NCBI RefSeq assembly: GCF_018309085.1 | Contig: NZ_CP070502.1 | Span: 1,426,001 to 1,490,000, forward strand | Origin: Sporosarcina sp. Marseille-Q4063 | Lineage (GTDB): Bacteria; Bacillota; Bacilli; Bacillales_A; Planococcaceae | Direction: 5' to 3' | DNA length: 64,000 bases | Shown: piece by piece, positions 33,843-43,475 of the stretch | Numbering within the stretch: the stretch's first letter is position 1 | How the letters are laid out: every line of letters starts with the position of its first letter | The notes under the pieces: generated by a model | Databases searched by the model: none | What the model was told of the DNA's origin: nothing | What the model saw: the letters and a program-made list of their open reading frames with translations, nothing else | Translations under genes and position numbers: made by a program

Positions 33843-34232
33843 TTGAAAAAATGGTTATTGACATCAATTTTATTAAGTGTTTTGCTTGTACTTGCCGCTT
33901 GCGGAGGAAAAGATACAAGTGACGAATCGGGGATGGTAGATAATACCGGCTCTTCGGAAGATGCAAATGCCAGTACTGAAATCAATATTACAGGGAAAAA
34001 TTTTGAATTCGATCAAGCAGAATACACTGTCAAGGCTGGCGAGCAGGTTAAAATTATATATAAAAATGATGAAGGAATGCACGGGATTGCAATCGATGGC
34101 CTTGATGTAGACATTAAAGGCGATGGAGAGGCATCTTTCACTCCTACAGAACCGGGTGAATATACAATCTACTGTAATATTCCATGTGGAGCGGGACATG
34201 CCGATATGAAGTCAACACTGATTGTCACATGA
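33843..34232 (+). CDS. Stand-alone CuA-type cupredoxin lipoprotein
   Basis: A 129-residue lipoprotein: signal and lipobox L-A-A-C (Cys20), a Ser/Asp-rich linker, and one cupredoxin domain from about residue 45. The C-terminal motif C-N-I-P-C-G-A-G-H-A-D-M matches the C-x3-C-x3-H-x2-M pattern of the binuclear CuA centre of cytochrome oxidase subunit II. The upstream ligand is His80. It may pass electrons or bind copper outside the membrane. The TTG start follows AGGAGGTATTC. It is one of few plus-strand genes here and stands divergent from the two-component system. Confidence 0.85.
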   Translation: MKKWLLTSILLSVLLVLAACGGKDTSDESGMVDNTGSSEDANASTEINITGKNFEFDQAEYTVKAGEQVKIIYKNDEGMHGIAIDGLDVDIKGDGEASFTPTEPGEYTIYCNIPCGAGHADMKSTLIVT

Positions 34233-34256
34233 ATTGATAACACATTTGTAGAATAA

Positions 34257-34300
34257 AAAACGAGTAGGATTAGGAATAGTTTCCAGATCCTGCTCGTTTT
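34257..34300. terminator. Terminator between the CuA gene and copA
   Basis: AAAACGAG-AGGAT pairs with ATCCTGCTCGTTTT, giving a long stem with A and T runs on both sides. It serves the plus-strand gene and possibly copA from the other side. Confidence 0.8.
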
Positions 34301-34332
34301 GTGCTCATATTTCCATAGGTCTCACTCAATCA

Positions 34333-36747
34333 TTACTTCAAATCAACTTTTTGTAAACGCAACGCATTCAACACAACAGATACCGAACTAAATGCCATCG
34401 CGGCTCCTGCAACCCATGGTGCAAGTAAACCAATAGCTGCAATCGGTATCCCGATCGTATTGTAAATGAATGCGAAAAACAAGTTCTGCTTAATATTCCG
34501 CATTGTTTTTCTACTCATGATAATCGCATCTGCGACGCTATTTAAATCTCCACGCATCAGCGTAATGTCAGCTGCTTCTATAGCGATATCCGTTCCAGTA
34601 CCAACGGCCATCCCGATATTTGCTATCGCAAGTGCGGGTGCATCATTTATCCCGTCTCCAACCATCGCTACCTTTTTGCCTTGCTCCTGAAGCTTTTTAA
34701 TCTCTTCACTTTTCTGTTCCGGTAATACTTCTGCGATTACGTTTGACAGACCGACTTGACGAGCAATAGCCTCTGCGGTACGTTGGTTATCGCCTGTAAG
34801 CATGATGACATCCAAACCAAGCTTTTTCATTCTCGCAATCGCTTCTTTAGATGTATCCTTCACTGTATCAGCAACCGCGACGACACCGGCAAATTTTTGA
34901 TCCACAGCAATAAGCATCGCCGTTTTCCCTTCACTCTCTAGCTTCTCCATAGATGTTTCTGAATCCAAGGTCGCAATCTTATGTTCTTTCATCAATTTTC
35001 TTGTGCCAACTAATACTTCTTTTCCGCTTACTTCGGCCCGAATTCCATAACCAGGAAAAGCTTCAAAATCAGTTGCTTCAAGAAGTGTAATACCTTTTTC
35101 TTTTACGCCATTAACAATTGCTTGCGCCAAAGGATGCTCGGATTGATTTTCAGCTGTTGCAATCAACTGTAGCACTACTTCTTCTGTAAAGCCCGATGTC
35201 ACTGTAATATCTGTTAAAGCAGGCTCACCTTTTGTAACCGTCCCCGTTTTATCCAAGACTACGGTATCAATTGACTGCGTGTTTTCTAAATGTTCTCCGC
35301 CTTTAAAGAGCAGTCCCATTTCAGCAGCTCTACCCGAACCTGCCATAATTGAAGTCGGTGTCGCCAAACCAAGTGCACATGGGCAAGCAATAACTAAAAT
35401 TGAGATGGTTGGAATTAATGCGGAACGTAAATCACCCGGTGTCACAGCAAAATACCAAATAAAGAATGTCACAATCGCGATGACCACAACAACTGGAACA
35501 AAAACACCGGATATTCGATCCGCCAAACGCTGAATATCTGCCTTGGATCCTTGCGCTTCCTCAACCACTTTCACAATTTGTGCTAATGCTGAATCCTTTC
35601 CAACTCTTGTCGCTTTGATTTGCAATGAACCATTCTTATTAATCGTTGCACCAATGACTGTGTCACCAGCAACTTTATCAATCGGAATACTTTCACCTGT
35701 AATCATCGATTCGTCGATTGCAGAGCGGCCATCGATAATTTCTCCATCCACCGGAATTTTCTCCCCCGGCCTCACCAAGATTGTATCTCCCGTTATGACT
35801 TCCTCAATAGGTATTTCTTTTTCAATACCGTCTTTCAGAACACGGGCTGTTTTAGCCTGTAAACCAAGAAGCTTTTGGATGGCCTGACTCGTTCTCCCCT
35901 TCGCACGAACTTCAAATAACTTACCAAGTACGATGAGTGTGATAATAACTGCTGCTGCTTCAAAATAAAGCTCGGGATGTCCAATGCCTCCCGCGTTCAT
36001 CCATTCAACCGATAAATAAATACTGTAAAAGAATGCAGCACTCGTACCTAGTGCAACTAAGACATCCATGTTTGCACTTTTATTTCTCAGCGCGTTAAAA
36101 GCACTTCTGTAAAACGGTCCACCAACAATGAATTGAACTGGTGTCGCAAGTGCAAGTTGAAGCCATGGATTCATTAAAATAGCAGGCATATAGATGAACG
36201 ATAGAAATTCAAAATGGGCAACCATCGACCATAACAATGGAAATGTCAATATGGCAGAGAAAATAAATCTTCTCTGTTGCTTATGAATTTCATTTTCTTT
36301 ATGATCTATTTTGTCTTTACCGTCTTGTTTGGGAATTAATTCATACCCCATTTTCTTAACAGCCGTCATCATGTCAGCTGTTTCAACCTGTTTGTCGTCA
36401 TATTCCACGGCAATCGTTTCTAATGCAAAGTTAACGTTTGCGCTAGAAACACCTTCCATCTTACTAATTCTTTTCTCAATTCTCGTGGCACATGCCGCAC
36501 ATGTCATGCCGGAAATATCGAAGTCCACTTTTTCTTGGACAACATTGAAGCCTAACTTTTCAACTCTTTCCTTAAACTCATTCACATTCGTTTTATCTGG
36601 ATCGTAAACAATCGTAGAGCTTTCCAATGCAAAGTTGACATTTGCTTTTTCGACGCCTTCTATTTTTGAAAGACCTTTTTCAATTCGATTTGCACACGCT
36701 GAACATGTCATTCCATCGATTTGCAAAGTTTTTTCGGTTGATGCCAT
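34333..36747 (-). CDS. copA: Copper-exporting P1B-ATPase CopA
   Basis: An 804-residue Cu(I) exporter. Two N-terminal heavy-metal domains carry G-M-T-C-S-A-C (Cys15, Cys18) and G-M-T-C-A-A-C (Cys83, Cys86). The actuator T-G-E-S is at 350-353 and the ion site C-P-C at 455-457. The phosphorylation site D-K-T-G-T has Asp499, and the hinge is G-D-G-I-N-D-A-P. Eight membrane helices are expected. It pumps Cu(I) out of the cytoplasm and receives it from CopZ, whose gene lies just upstream. Two inverted CsoR-like boxes lie in the gap before copA. Confidence 0.97.
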   Translation of the reverse strand: MASTEKTLQIDGMTCSACANRIEKGLSKIEGVEKANVNFALESSTIVYDPDKTNVNEFKERVEKLGFNVVQEKVDFDISGMTCAACATRIEKRISKMEGVSSANVNFALETIAVEYDDKQVETADMMTAVKKMGYELIPKQDGKDKIDHKENEIHKQQRRFIFSAILTFPLLWSMVAHFEFLSFIYMPAILMNPWLQLALATPVQFIVGGPFYRSAFNALRNKSANMDVLVALGTSAAFFYSIYLSVEWMNAGGIGHPELYFEAAAVIITLIVLGKLFEVRAKGRTSQAIQKLLGLQAKTARVLKDGIEKEIPIEEVITGDTILVRPGEKIPVDGEIIDGRSAIDESMITGESIPIDKVAGDTVIGATINKNGSLQIKATRVGKDSALAQIVKVVEEAQGSKADIQRLADRISGVFVPVVVVIAIVTFFIWYFAVTPGDLRSALIPTISILVIACPCALGLATPTSIMAGSGRAAEMGLLFKGGEHLENTQSIDTVVLDKTGTVTKGEPALTDITVTSGFTEEVVLQLIATAENQSEHPLAQAIVNGVKEKGITLLEATDFEAFPGYGIRAEVSGKEVLVGTRKLMKEHKIATLDSETSMEKLESEGKTAMLIAVDQKFAGVVAVADTVKDTSKEAIARMKKLGLDVIMLTGDNQRTAEAIARQVGLSNVIAEVLPEQKSEEIKKLQEQGKKVAMVGDGINDAPALAIANIGMAVGTGTDIAIEAADITLMRGDLNSVADAIIMSRKTMRNIKQNLFFAFIYNTIGIPIAAIGLLAPWVAGAAMAFSSVSVVLNALRLQKVDLK

Positions 36748-36761
36748 TTATTATCCCTCCG

Positions 36762-36849
36762 ATACATAGTGGGGGTATATTTTTTGGAAAAGAAAGACCA
36801 TACCTGAAGGTACGATCTTATCCGCCGCCTTCTACCCCCATGTGGTATA
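36762..36849. promoter_or_regulatory. Two CsoR-like boxes upstream of copA
   Basis: ATACATAGTGGGGGTATAT (36762-36780, plus strand) and an inverted relative TATACCACATGGGGGTAGA (36831-36849, minus strand) both show the TAC...GGGGGTA form of CsoR operators. They are about 50 bases apart in the copZ-copA gap. This suggests copA has its own copper control besides read-through from copZ. Confidence 0.5.
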
Positions 36850-36898
36850 AGCGACAGCTTATTTGTTGACTAAACCTTCTGATTCATAATGTCCGAAA

Positions 36899-37102
36899 TT
36901 AAACGATGTCATACCCTTGCTCTTCGATTGTTTCTTTAATCTGATCTAATGATGTTTTCTCACTATCAAACTCTATTGAAACATCACCACTGCCAAGATC
37001 CACTTTCACGGAAGAAACACCTGTTAGATTGCCCACACTACCTTCGACTGACTTGACGCAATGATTACATGACATTCCTTGTACTTTTAATGTTTCTATC
37101 AT
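36899..37102 (-). CDS. copZ: Copper chaperone CopZ
   Basis: A 67-residue ferredoxin-fold metallochaperone with the Cu(I) site M-S-C-N-H-C. It shuttles Cu(I) to CopA. AGGAGG is placed for the ATG at 37102; the open frame nine codons upstream has no separate ribosome binding site. It lies between csoR and copA, the usual Bacillus order. Confidence 0.95.
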   Translation of the reverse strand: MIETLKVQGMSCNHCVKSVEGSVGNLTGVSSVKVDLGSGDVSIEFDSEKTSLDQIKETIEEQGYDIV

Positions 37103-37133
37103 TTTGACGACCTCCTGTTCAGTTTTCAATTCA

Positions 37134-37163
37134 ATTATACAATACCCCCGTACAGTATGTCAA
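37134..37163 (-). promoter_or_regulatory. copZ promoter with overlapping CsoR-like site
   Basis: Minus-strand TTGACA (37158-37163) and TATAAT (37134-37139) have an 18-base spacer that contains TACTGTACGGGGGTATTG, a CsoR-type sequence. Bound CsoR would block polymerase. Confidence 0.75.
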
Positions 37164-37188
37164 GTGATAAATAAAGTTTTTTAGTCGT

Positions 37189-37476
37189 TTATTTCGTCAT
37201 CGTTTTCATAACAGCCATTAATTCCTTAATAGCTGATTCACCATCCTGCCCTTTAATCGCATTTGCTACACAATGATGTGTATGATCTTCAAGCAAGGCC
37301 AAGGAAACCTTATTCATAGCTGATTGAATGGCGCTGATTTGATGTAAAATATCCACACAATAACGGTCATTTTCGACCATCTGATGAATACCTCTCACTT
37401 GCCCTTCAATGCGCTTTAAACGGTTTAGAAGCTGTTGTTTATTTGGCTGGACTGTTGTTTTTGTTGTTTCCTGCAT
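37189..37476 (-). CDS. csoR: Copper-sensing repressor CsoR
   Basis: A 95-residue all-helical repressor with the Cu(I) ligands Cys40, His65 and Cys69 in the family spacing (Y-C-V-D-I-L ... H-T-H-H-C). It should leave the DNA when Cu(I) binds. AAGGGGGGAG precedes the ATG. It sits directly upstream of copZ-copA and has its own promoter with a G-rich motif next to the -10 box. Confidence 0.95.
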   Translation of the reverse strand: MQETTKTTVQPNKQQLLNRLKRIEGQVRGIHQMVENDRYCVDILHQISAIQSAMNKVSLALLEDHTHHCVANAIKGQDGESAIKELMAVMKTMTK

Positions 37477-37510
37477 GATTCTCCCCCCTTAACAAGTAAT
37501 TACACGTACA

Positions 37511-37555
37511 CATACCCCGTAACCCTATACTAACATTTTATTTTTTGAAGGTCAA
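37511..37555 (-). promoter_or_regulatory. csoR promoter with G-rich operator-like element
   Basis: Minus-strand TTGACC (37550-37555) and TAGTAT (37527-37532) are 17 bases apart. TATAGGGTTACGGGGTATG overlaps and follows the -10 box and resembles half of a CsoR site, so autoregulation is possible. Confidence 0.6.
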
Positions 37556-37607
37556 TTATATAAGTACGCATCTACTACTACAAAAAACATCATTGATCCG
37601 GTTTCAT

Positions 37608-38183
37608 TTAATCAAGATTATCAACAAGTTCTTTTATCGTTTTTTCGTCCATCGGCCCAATAATCTTTTGCTTAATTGTCCCGTCTGTGCTAATCATATA
37701 CGTCGTAGGAATTGTCATAATCCTATACTTATCCATTACTTCACCATCATTATCAAGCGGAATCGGAAATGTTAGCCCATACGCATCGACAAATTTCTCG
37801 ATGCTCACGAGCCCTCGCTCTTCCGTAGTCATATTAACTGCAATGATTTCTACGTTTGCAGAATCCTTATGATTTTCATAGTAATTTTGCATATGCGGCA
37901 TTTCCGCCTTACACGGACCGCACCACGACGCCCAGAAATTTAGAACAACTTTTTGTCCTTTATAGTCCGTCAGTTTTATTACGTCACCTGAAAGCGTGAG
38001 GAGTTCAAAATCAGGTGGAGTCTTTCCATTTTCAAGTCCTGATTCGTACCCAATCGTCGTACTTTCCGCCCCAACAACAATTGTATCGATTGGCCCCTTT
38101 GTTTCCTGTTTTGAATTAGCGATCAAGATCAGTATGCCGATAATTAAAACAGTTAATACCATATTTACAGTCGGTTTACTCAC
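37608..38183 (-). CDS. TlpA/ResA-type membrane-anchored thioredoxin
   Basis: A 191-residue protein with one N-terminal membrane helix and an outer thioredoxin domain. The motif is F-W-A-S-W-C-G-P-C-K-A-E-M-P and the cis-Pro loop is I-M-T-I-P-T-T-Y. The GTG at 38183 follows GGAGGG with seven bases between, so it is chosen over an upstream start at 38219. It should exchange thiols outside the membrane, either for cytochrome c maturation or for keeping copper proteins reduced. A second such protein (ResA-like) is at 51.3 kb. Confidence 0.88.
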   Translation of the reverse strand: MSKPTVNMVLTVLIIGILILIANSKQETKGPIDTIVVGAESTTIGYESGLENGKTPPDFELLTLSGDVIKLTDYKGQKVVLNFWASWCGPCKAEMPHMQNYYENHKDSANVEIIAVNMTTEERGLVSIEKFVDAYGLTFPIPLDNDGEVMDKYRIMTIPTTYMISTDGTIKQKIIGPMDEKTIKELVDNLD

Positions 38184-38311
38184 AATTGTCCCTCCAGTTA
38201 GACGTTTTGCGAAAAGCAATATATTTCCCTAACCAAAATCTGAGTTTACTCAGTACATATGGTTATCTTAATATCAAAATAAATACGCTGCTCATGCGAT
38301 TAATCTAGTTA

Positions 38312-38349
38312 AAGCCCTCAGTAACTTCTATTCAAGTTACTAAGGGCTT
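38312..38349 (-). terminator. Terminator after the SpoIIP-like gene
   Basis: AAGCCCT-AGTAACTT pairs with AAGTTACT-AGGGCTT, a 15-bp stem with one bulge, about 75 bases downstream of the gene. The T run is weak. Confidence 0.65.
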
Positions 38350-38424
38350 AACTGTTTTCAAACCAAGTCATTATTCTCATTCATTTCTTTTGAATTTCTT
38401 CTTTATTGCATAGCCCAAGCAAAA

Positions 38425-39240
38425 TTATTTTGTAGACTGCGCTTCACTTATTAACGTCTGAAAAACAGCTTCCGCAAGTACGACTGATGTCCTGTTCAGT
38501 TCCGCTTCATCATTACCAATACCACCTATTTCAACGAGAATAAGCCGCTCATGAAGGTCCTGATTATACTTTCCATCCACCCCATGACCTGATTTGAATA
38601 CGATATTCTTTGTTATATTCGGCACTATCTGTTCCATTTCAAACATCATTTTTTCAGCCAGTTCTTGATTCAATTTGAAATTAGCGTGGTCACCCCCGAT
38701 AACAAAAACGACTTGCGCAAACTTTTCCCCCTTATAAGTGACTGTTGTCCTATCCGCTTTAAGTGAGTCCCGGTGAATATCGAGTATAATGTCGTAAACC
38801 GCATCGTTCAAGGCTTTCTGTACATATGGCCGAACGACATCATACGATTTATGATACGGAATCCCTACTTTATTCATTTCTGCCGTAACATCAACATCAA
38901 TAATATCCGTCCCCACTCCATTAAACTCCAATTGGGTTTTTACTTTTTCACTGAGAGCCATAATATTCACTTCCTGATGGGAAACCGCAATTTTCCCATC
39001 ATGCTTTTGAGTGATAGGTTCAAATGCTTCATGTGAATGAGTATTGTATAAAAGGGCACGCATGTCTGTTTGTACTTCAGATTCCGTTTCGAAGATATTT
39101 GCTGCATAAACTATTTTTTGCTCATCAATTGGAACAACTGCTACATCTTTTGGTATTGCACTTGGAATCTGTTCTAAAATGATAGGTATAATAAAAAGGA
39201 TGAAGATGAGTGAACTCCAAATTTTCAACGACTTTTTCAT
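38425..39240 (-). CDS. SpoIIP-like cell-wall hydrolase
   Basis: A 271-residue protein with an N-terminal membrane anchor and an outer domain with A-L-L-Y-N-T-H-S-H-E-A-F, D-I-I-L-D-I-H-R-D-S and L-V-E-I-G-G-I-G-N. These are the metal and active-site motifs of SpoIIP, an amidase/endopeptidase that thins the septum during engulfment. True SpoIIP is longer (about 400 residues), so this is a short paralogue. GGAGGG is placed for the ATG at 39240. It sits inside the copper island, where its role is unclear. Confidence 0.82.
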   Translation of the reverse strand: MKKSLKIWSSLIFILFIIPIILEQIPSAIPKDVAVVPIDEQKIVYAANIFETESEVQTDMRALLYNTHSHEAFEPITQKHDGKIAVSHQEVNIMALSEKVKTQLEFNGVGTDIIDVDVTAEMNKVGIPYHKSYDVVRPYVQKALNDAVYDIILDIHRDSLKADRTTVTYKGEKFAQVVFVIGGDHANFKLNQELAEKMMFEMEQIVPNITKNIVFKSGHGVDGKYNQDLHERLILVEIGGIGNDEAELNRTSVVLAEAVFQTLISEAQSTK

Positions 39241-39289
39241 GGACAACCCTCCGTATACCAATATATGCAGCCTAGGTAAGCAAGATTAT

Positions 39290-40213
39290 TTAACTTACAA
39301 TAAATCGTCCAATCATCCCTGATTCCTTGTGTCCAGGAATAGTACAATAAAATTCATAGACGCCAGATTCAGTTACAGTAAATGTTAGAGTCTCCGTTTT
39401 TTTAGGTGCTGCATGCAAATGTAACAAGTTATTATCTCCCCCATGATTATGTTTGGATCCCTTTATCTTGTTAAAGGAGGAAGTCTTGATTTCAATGTCA
39501 TGCTCAACCGTATCTAGATTTTTGAGAGTTAATGTGACTGGTTTATCCTTTTCAACAATAACTTCATTTTTCGAGTATTTCATTTCAACCGTTTCTATAT
39601 CAATAACTTGACTATTCGTATTAAGTTCCTCTGTATTATTACTTGTCGGTGAGTGCTCACTATGTTGTGTTTCCGAATTCATCATTTTTTCGTTCTCTTC
39701 CGCCAATGAATTTCCAGCTATAAAATACACTGCGATAAAAATTGAAAGTAAGAGCGGTTTTAATAACCACCGTTTATTTTCTATTTTAGTTTTTTTTGAA
39801 GTTTTTAAAATGGCCATAACAAAAATTGTACTAATGGACAGAAATAAAAATATCTGTATCAAATTGATTGACTGGTTTACATTAATCATTTCGCCAACCA
39901 TTGCCCCCATCATGCCGCCCATCAACCCAGCCATTACTCCTTCTAACACGGGGAGTATCCCGAAACAAAACCCGCATAAGGAACCTGCAAGTACACCTAT
40001 AACCATGGATAGTATTGTCGAAGAATATAAATCTCCTTGATAAGTTACACCTAACAGAACGCCAGCAGTCAAACCGACATTCATTCCAAAGAACATTGAA
40101 ATCATCATTCCGTGCATATTTCGTAATGTTTTCTTCCAATTTATCGCTAATGTAACGACAAAAAGTGTTAACAAACCAAGCGAACCTAATATGAATAATT
40201 CATAGTTCCCCAT
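39290..40213 (-). CDS. Membrane protein with C-terminal cupredoxin domain
   Basis: A 307-residue protein with about five or six membrane helices in the first 175 residues (rich in Gly and Met, for example V-M-A-G-L-M-G-G-M-M-G-A-M). A His/Ser/Asn linker follows, then a cupredoxin domain at the outer side. The copper loop is F-Y-C-T-I-P-G-H-K-E-S-G-M (Cys290, His295, Met300), a type 1 site, with a partner His in V-E-H-D-I. Met-rich helices could pass copper. It is divergent from copB, 230 bases away. Confidence 0.82.
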   Translation of the reverse strand: MGNYELFILGSLGLLTLFVVTLAINWKKTLRNMHGMMISMFFGMNVGLTAGVLLGVTYQGDLYSSTILSMVIGVLAGSLCGFCFGILPVLEGVMAGLMGGMMGAMVGEMINVNQSINLIQIFLFLSISTIFVMAILKTSKKTKIENKRWLLKPLLLSIFIAVYFIAGNSLAEENEKMMNSETQHSEHSPTSNNTEELNTNSQVIDIETVEMKYSKNEVIVEKDKPVTLTLKNLDTVEHDIEIKTSSFNKIKGSKHNHGGDNNLLHLHAAPKKTETLTFTVTESGVYEFYCTIPGHKESGMIGRFIVS

Positions 40214-40443
40214 TAATCCCCCGCCTTTTTTAAACTAGAAGTTTATTTATGTTTCCATATTCCAATGAATGGTTATATACCTTATAAGGGTATGTGATAT
40301 GTAAAGGCTAAATTACAAATATGTGAGTATAATCCTATATTTCCTATTATAGAAACAACGTAGATTTTGCATAGTTCCTGCATATTTAATAGGTATACTG
40401 AAGATATACTTGTAGTTTGACAAATTAGAAAGGAGTTAATTGT

Positions 40444-42498
40444 ATGCCAAATCATTCACACCATCACCACGAGCCGGATAATCATCATAAAATTGATGAG
40501 AACCATAATCAAGAGGTTATGCATTCGCACGAGGAACATCACGATCACCATAATCATCATGCACATATGGTTGAGGATTTTAAAAAGCGATTTTATATTT
40601 CCTTAATTGTAACCGTTCCAATTTTGATTCTCTCTCCGATGATTCAGATGTTTCTTGATGTTGACTGGCGTTTTACAGGAGACTTGTACATTTTATTCGC
40701 ACTGTCAACGTTTGTATTCTTTTATGGGGGATGGCCTTTCCTCACGGGGGCAAAGGATGAACTTAAAGATAGAAACCCTGGCATGATGACACTGATTTCC
40801 TTGGCTATTATCGTGGCATATGTGTACAGCACGGCTGCAGTGTTCGGTTTTGCAGAGAATGATTTCTTTTGGGAACTGGCTACACTAGTTGACATTATGC
40901 TACTCGGTCACTGGATTGAGATGCGTTCTGTAATGGGTGCTTCAAAAGCTTTAGAAGAGCTAGCCAAGTTGATGCCTTCTGAAGCTCATCTTATCGATGA
41001 AAATGGAAATATTACAGAAGTTGACGTAACGGAGTTGAAACAAGGTGATCATGTACTCGTCAAGCCCGGCGAGAAGGTGCCGGTCGATGGACAAATACTT
41101 GAAGGTAAATCGACAATTGATGAGTCAATGCTGACAGGCGAATCGGTTCCCGTTGAAAAAGAAGCGGGTTTGGAGGCCATTGGCGGATCGATAAACGGTG
41201 AAGGTTCGCTTGTTATTTCCGTTATGAAGACCGGTAATGAAACTTATCTTTCACAAGTAATTACCTTAGTTAAGGAAGCTCAAGAATCCAAATCACGGGC
41301 TCAGGACCTTGCCAACAGGGCTGCAAAGTGGTTGTTCTACGGTGCACTGGCGGCAGGTCTGATTACTTTCTTAATCTGGATTTCACTTGGCTATCCCGTT
41401 TCATTCGCCATGGAAAGAATGGTAACTGTTCTAATCATAGCGTGTCCACATGCTTTAGGGCTGGCAGCTCCGTTAGTGGTCGCTGTCTCAACATCCATTG
41501 CTGCTAAAAATGGACTTCTCATACGAAATCGGGCAGCTTTTGAAGGCGCTCGAAATATTGAAGCGGTCGTTTTTGATAAAACAGGTACACTTACAAAAGG
41601 TGAGTTCGGTGTAACGAATATCTACACATTTGGAGATTTTGGTGAAGAAGATGTCATTTCCTATGCTGCTGCAGTCGAGGCTCAATCCCAACATCCTCTT
41701 GCAAAAGGCGTAACTAGGAAAGCAGAAGAAATGGGTATACCTCTTCGACAAGTGAAGAATTTCCAATCATTGACCGGAAAAGGTCTGGAAGGGACGGTAG
41801 ATGGAAAGCAGGTCTTAGTCGTCAGTCCAGGCTATGTGAAAGAACTGAATCTTGAATTTGATGAAGTTCAATTCAATGAGTGGTCATCGGAAGGAAAAAC
41901 GGTGGTATTCACGTTAGTTGAAAACAAACTTGCCGGAATGATTGCCCTTGCAGATATTGTTCGTGAAACAGCTGTAGATGCCATCATCAAGCTAAAAGAA
42001 ATGGACATCAAATCAATCATGCTGACCGGCGATAATTTAAAGGTGGCACATTATATAGGCGAACAACTTGGAATGGAAGAAATTTTTGCCGAAGTCCTTC
42101 CACATGAAAAGTCCGAAAAGATAGAGCATATTCAAAAAGTTGAACGTCTTCGAACTGCTATGACAGGAGATGGGGTGAATGATGCCCCTGCTCTTGCAAA
42201 AGCGGATCTAGGCATTGCTGTAGGTGCTGGAACTGATGTAGCCATCGAAACAGCTGATGTCGTTCTTGTCAAAAGCAATCCGCTTGATGTTGTAAATATT
42301 ATAAAGCTTTCAAGGGCTACCTATCGCAAAATGACGCAAAACTTGTGGTGGGCTGCCGGATATAATATTCTTGCAATCCCGTTGGCTGCAGGTGCTCTCT
42401 ATAAGTTTGGAATTGTTCTAAGCCCAGCAGTCGGTGCTATACTAATGTCTTTAAGTACTGTTATCGTAGCAATTAATGCACGTTTGTTGAAGCTTTGA
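40444..42498 (+). CDS. copB: CopB-type P1B-ATPase with His-rich N-terminus
   Basis: A 684-residue P-type ATPase. The first 41 residues contain 17 His and replace the usual Cys-type metal domain. T-G-E-S is at 231-234, the ion motif C-P-H at 334-336, the phospho-Asp378 in D-K-T-G-T, and G-D-G-V-N-D-A-P follows later. C-P-H and the His-rich head define the P1B-3/CopB group, which exports Cu(II) or Cu(I). AAAGGAG precedes the ATG. It complements CopA, and in staphylococci and listeriae copB also travels with mco. Confidence 0.96.
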   Translation: MPNHSHHHHEPDNHHKIDENHNQEVMHSHEEHHDHHNHHAHMVEDFKKRFYISLIVTVPILILSPMIQMFLDVDWRFTGDLYILFALSTFVFFYGGWPFLTGAKDELKDRNPGMMTLISLAIIVAYVYSTAAVFGFAENDFFWELATLVDIMLLGHWIEMRSVMGASKALEELAKLMPSEAHLIDENGNITEVDVTELKQGDHVLVKPGEKVPVDGQILEGKSTIDESMLTGESVPVEKEAGLEAIGGSINGEGSLVISVMKTGNETYLSQVITLVKEAQESKSRAQDLANRAAKWLFYGALAAGLITFLIWISLGYPVSFAMERMVTVLIIACPHALGLAAPLVVAVSTSIAAKNGLLIRNRAAFEGARNIEAVVFDKTGTLTKGEFGVTNIYTFGDFGEEDVISYAAAVEAQSQHPLAKGVTRKAEEMGIPLRQVKNFQSLTGKGLEGTVDGKQVLVVSPGYVKELNLEFDEVQFNEWSSEGKTVVFTLVENKLAGMIALADIVRETAVDAIIKLKEMDIKSIMLTGDNLKVAHYIGEQLGMEEIFAEVLPHEKSEKIEHIQKVERLRTAMTGDGVNDAPALAKADLGIAVGAGTDVAIETADVVLVKSNPLDVVNIIKLSRATYRKMTQNLWWAAGYNILAIPLAAGALYKFGIVLSPAVGAILMSLSTVIVAINARLLKL

Positions 42499-42531
42499 TG
42501 TGGTGATTATTAAATAACATTATCCGATGCA

Positions 42532-42563
42532 AAAACTCCATGGGGAATTCTCCATGGAGTTTT
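42532..42563. terminator. Terminator after copB
   Basis: AAAACTCCATGG/CCATGGAGTTTT, a 12-bp perfect stem with an eight-base loop. It lies between convergent copB and lgt and can serve both. Confidence 0.9.
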
Positions 42564-42618
42564 GTGACTTCTAAATAAAAAAATGTTGTTTTTTAAAAAA
42601 TGCTTTCAAAGTTCCTGT

Positions 42619-43428
42619 CTATTCATCTTCGTAATTGACATCCACTTTTTGAATATAACGCCTGATAATAAGAATGATGATGGCGATTACAATCGCCAAA
42701 ACGGAAACAAGTTGGGCCGCCCTAAGTTCACCGACGACATATAAACTATCCGTCCTCATACCCTCGATGAAGAATCGCCCGACAGAATACCACACAAGGT
42801 AGAACAAAAACATTTCGCCACGCTTCAATTTGACATTTCGTAACAAGATAATAATGATTAATCCAACAATGTTCCATAATGATTCGTAAAGGAACGTCGG
42901 ATGATAAGTCACGCCTTCGATTGTCATTTGGTTCATGATCCAATCTGGGATGATTGTTGTCTCAAGGAACTTCTCCGAAACAGGTCCTCCGTGTGCCTCC
43001 TGGTTCATGAAATTGCCCCACCGACCGATAATTTGTCCTATTAGAAGCCCTGCCACTGCAATGTCAACCGTTTTCCAAAATGAAACGCCGCGAATCTTGG
43101 TGTAAATATACGTCGTAATAAAAGCACCGATCAGTGCCCCATGGATAGCAATGCCGCCCTCCCAAATTTGAATGATTTGCCCCAGATTGTTTTTATAATA
43201 ATCCCACGAGAAAATGACATAATAAATCCTGGCACTGATGATTGAAATCGGAACCGCCCATATAAGTAGATCCGTAAGAAAATCCGGATGCATACCGCGT
43301 TTTACCATTTCTTTCTGAACAACTATAAAAGCTAGGACGATGCCAAGGGCAATTAAAATCCCGTACCAACGGACTTCGAACACCCCAAGCGAAAATGCTA
43401 CCGGATTTATTGTAAGTAGATTAACCAT
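42619..43428 (-). CDS. lgt: Prolipoprotein diacylglyceryl transferase
   Basis: A 269-residue membrane enzyme with the Lgt signature G-R-W-G-N-F-M-N-Q-E-A-H-G-G and the catalytic-region H-P-T-F-L-Y-E-S. It adds diacylglycerol from phosphatidylglycerol to the lipobox Cys of exported lipoproteins. The chromosomal lgt of Bacillales normally lies next to hprK, so this copy in a copper and cytochrome c region is probably an additional, island-borne one. At least four lipoproteins are encoded within about 20 kb around it. Confidence 0.95.
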   Translation of the reverse strand: MVNLLTINPVAFSLGVFEVRWYGILIALGIVLAFIVVQKEMVKRGMHPDFLTDLLIWAVPISIISARIYYVIFSWDYYKNNLGQIIQIWEGGIAIHGALIGAFITTYIYTKIRGVSFWKTVDIAVAGLLIGQIIGRWGNFMNQEAHGGPVSEKFLETTIIPDWIMNQMTIEGVTYHPTFLYESLWNIVGLIIIILLRNVKLKRGEMFLFYLVWYSVGRFFIEGMRTDSLYVVGELRAAQLVSVLAIVIAIIILIIRRYIQKVDVNYEDE

Positions 43429-43475
43429 GTATTAACCTCTCCCTTTCCGATTTTATATATCGGAGATTTGCCTTG

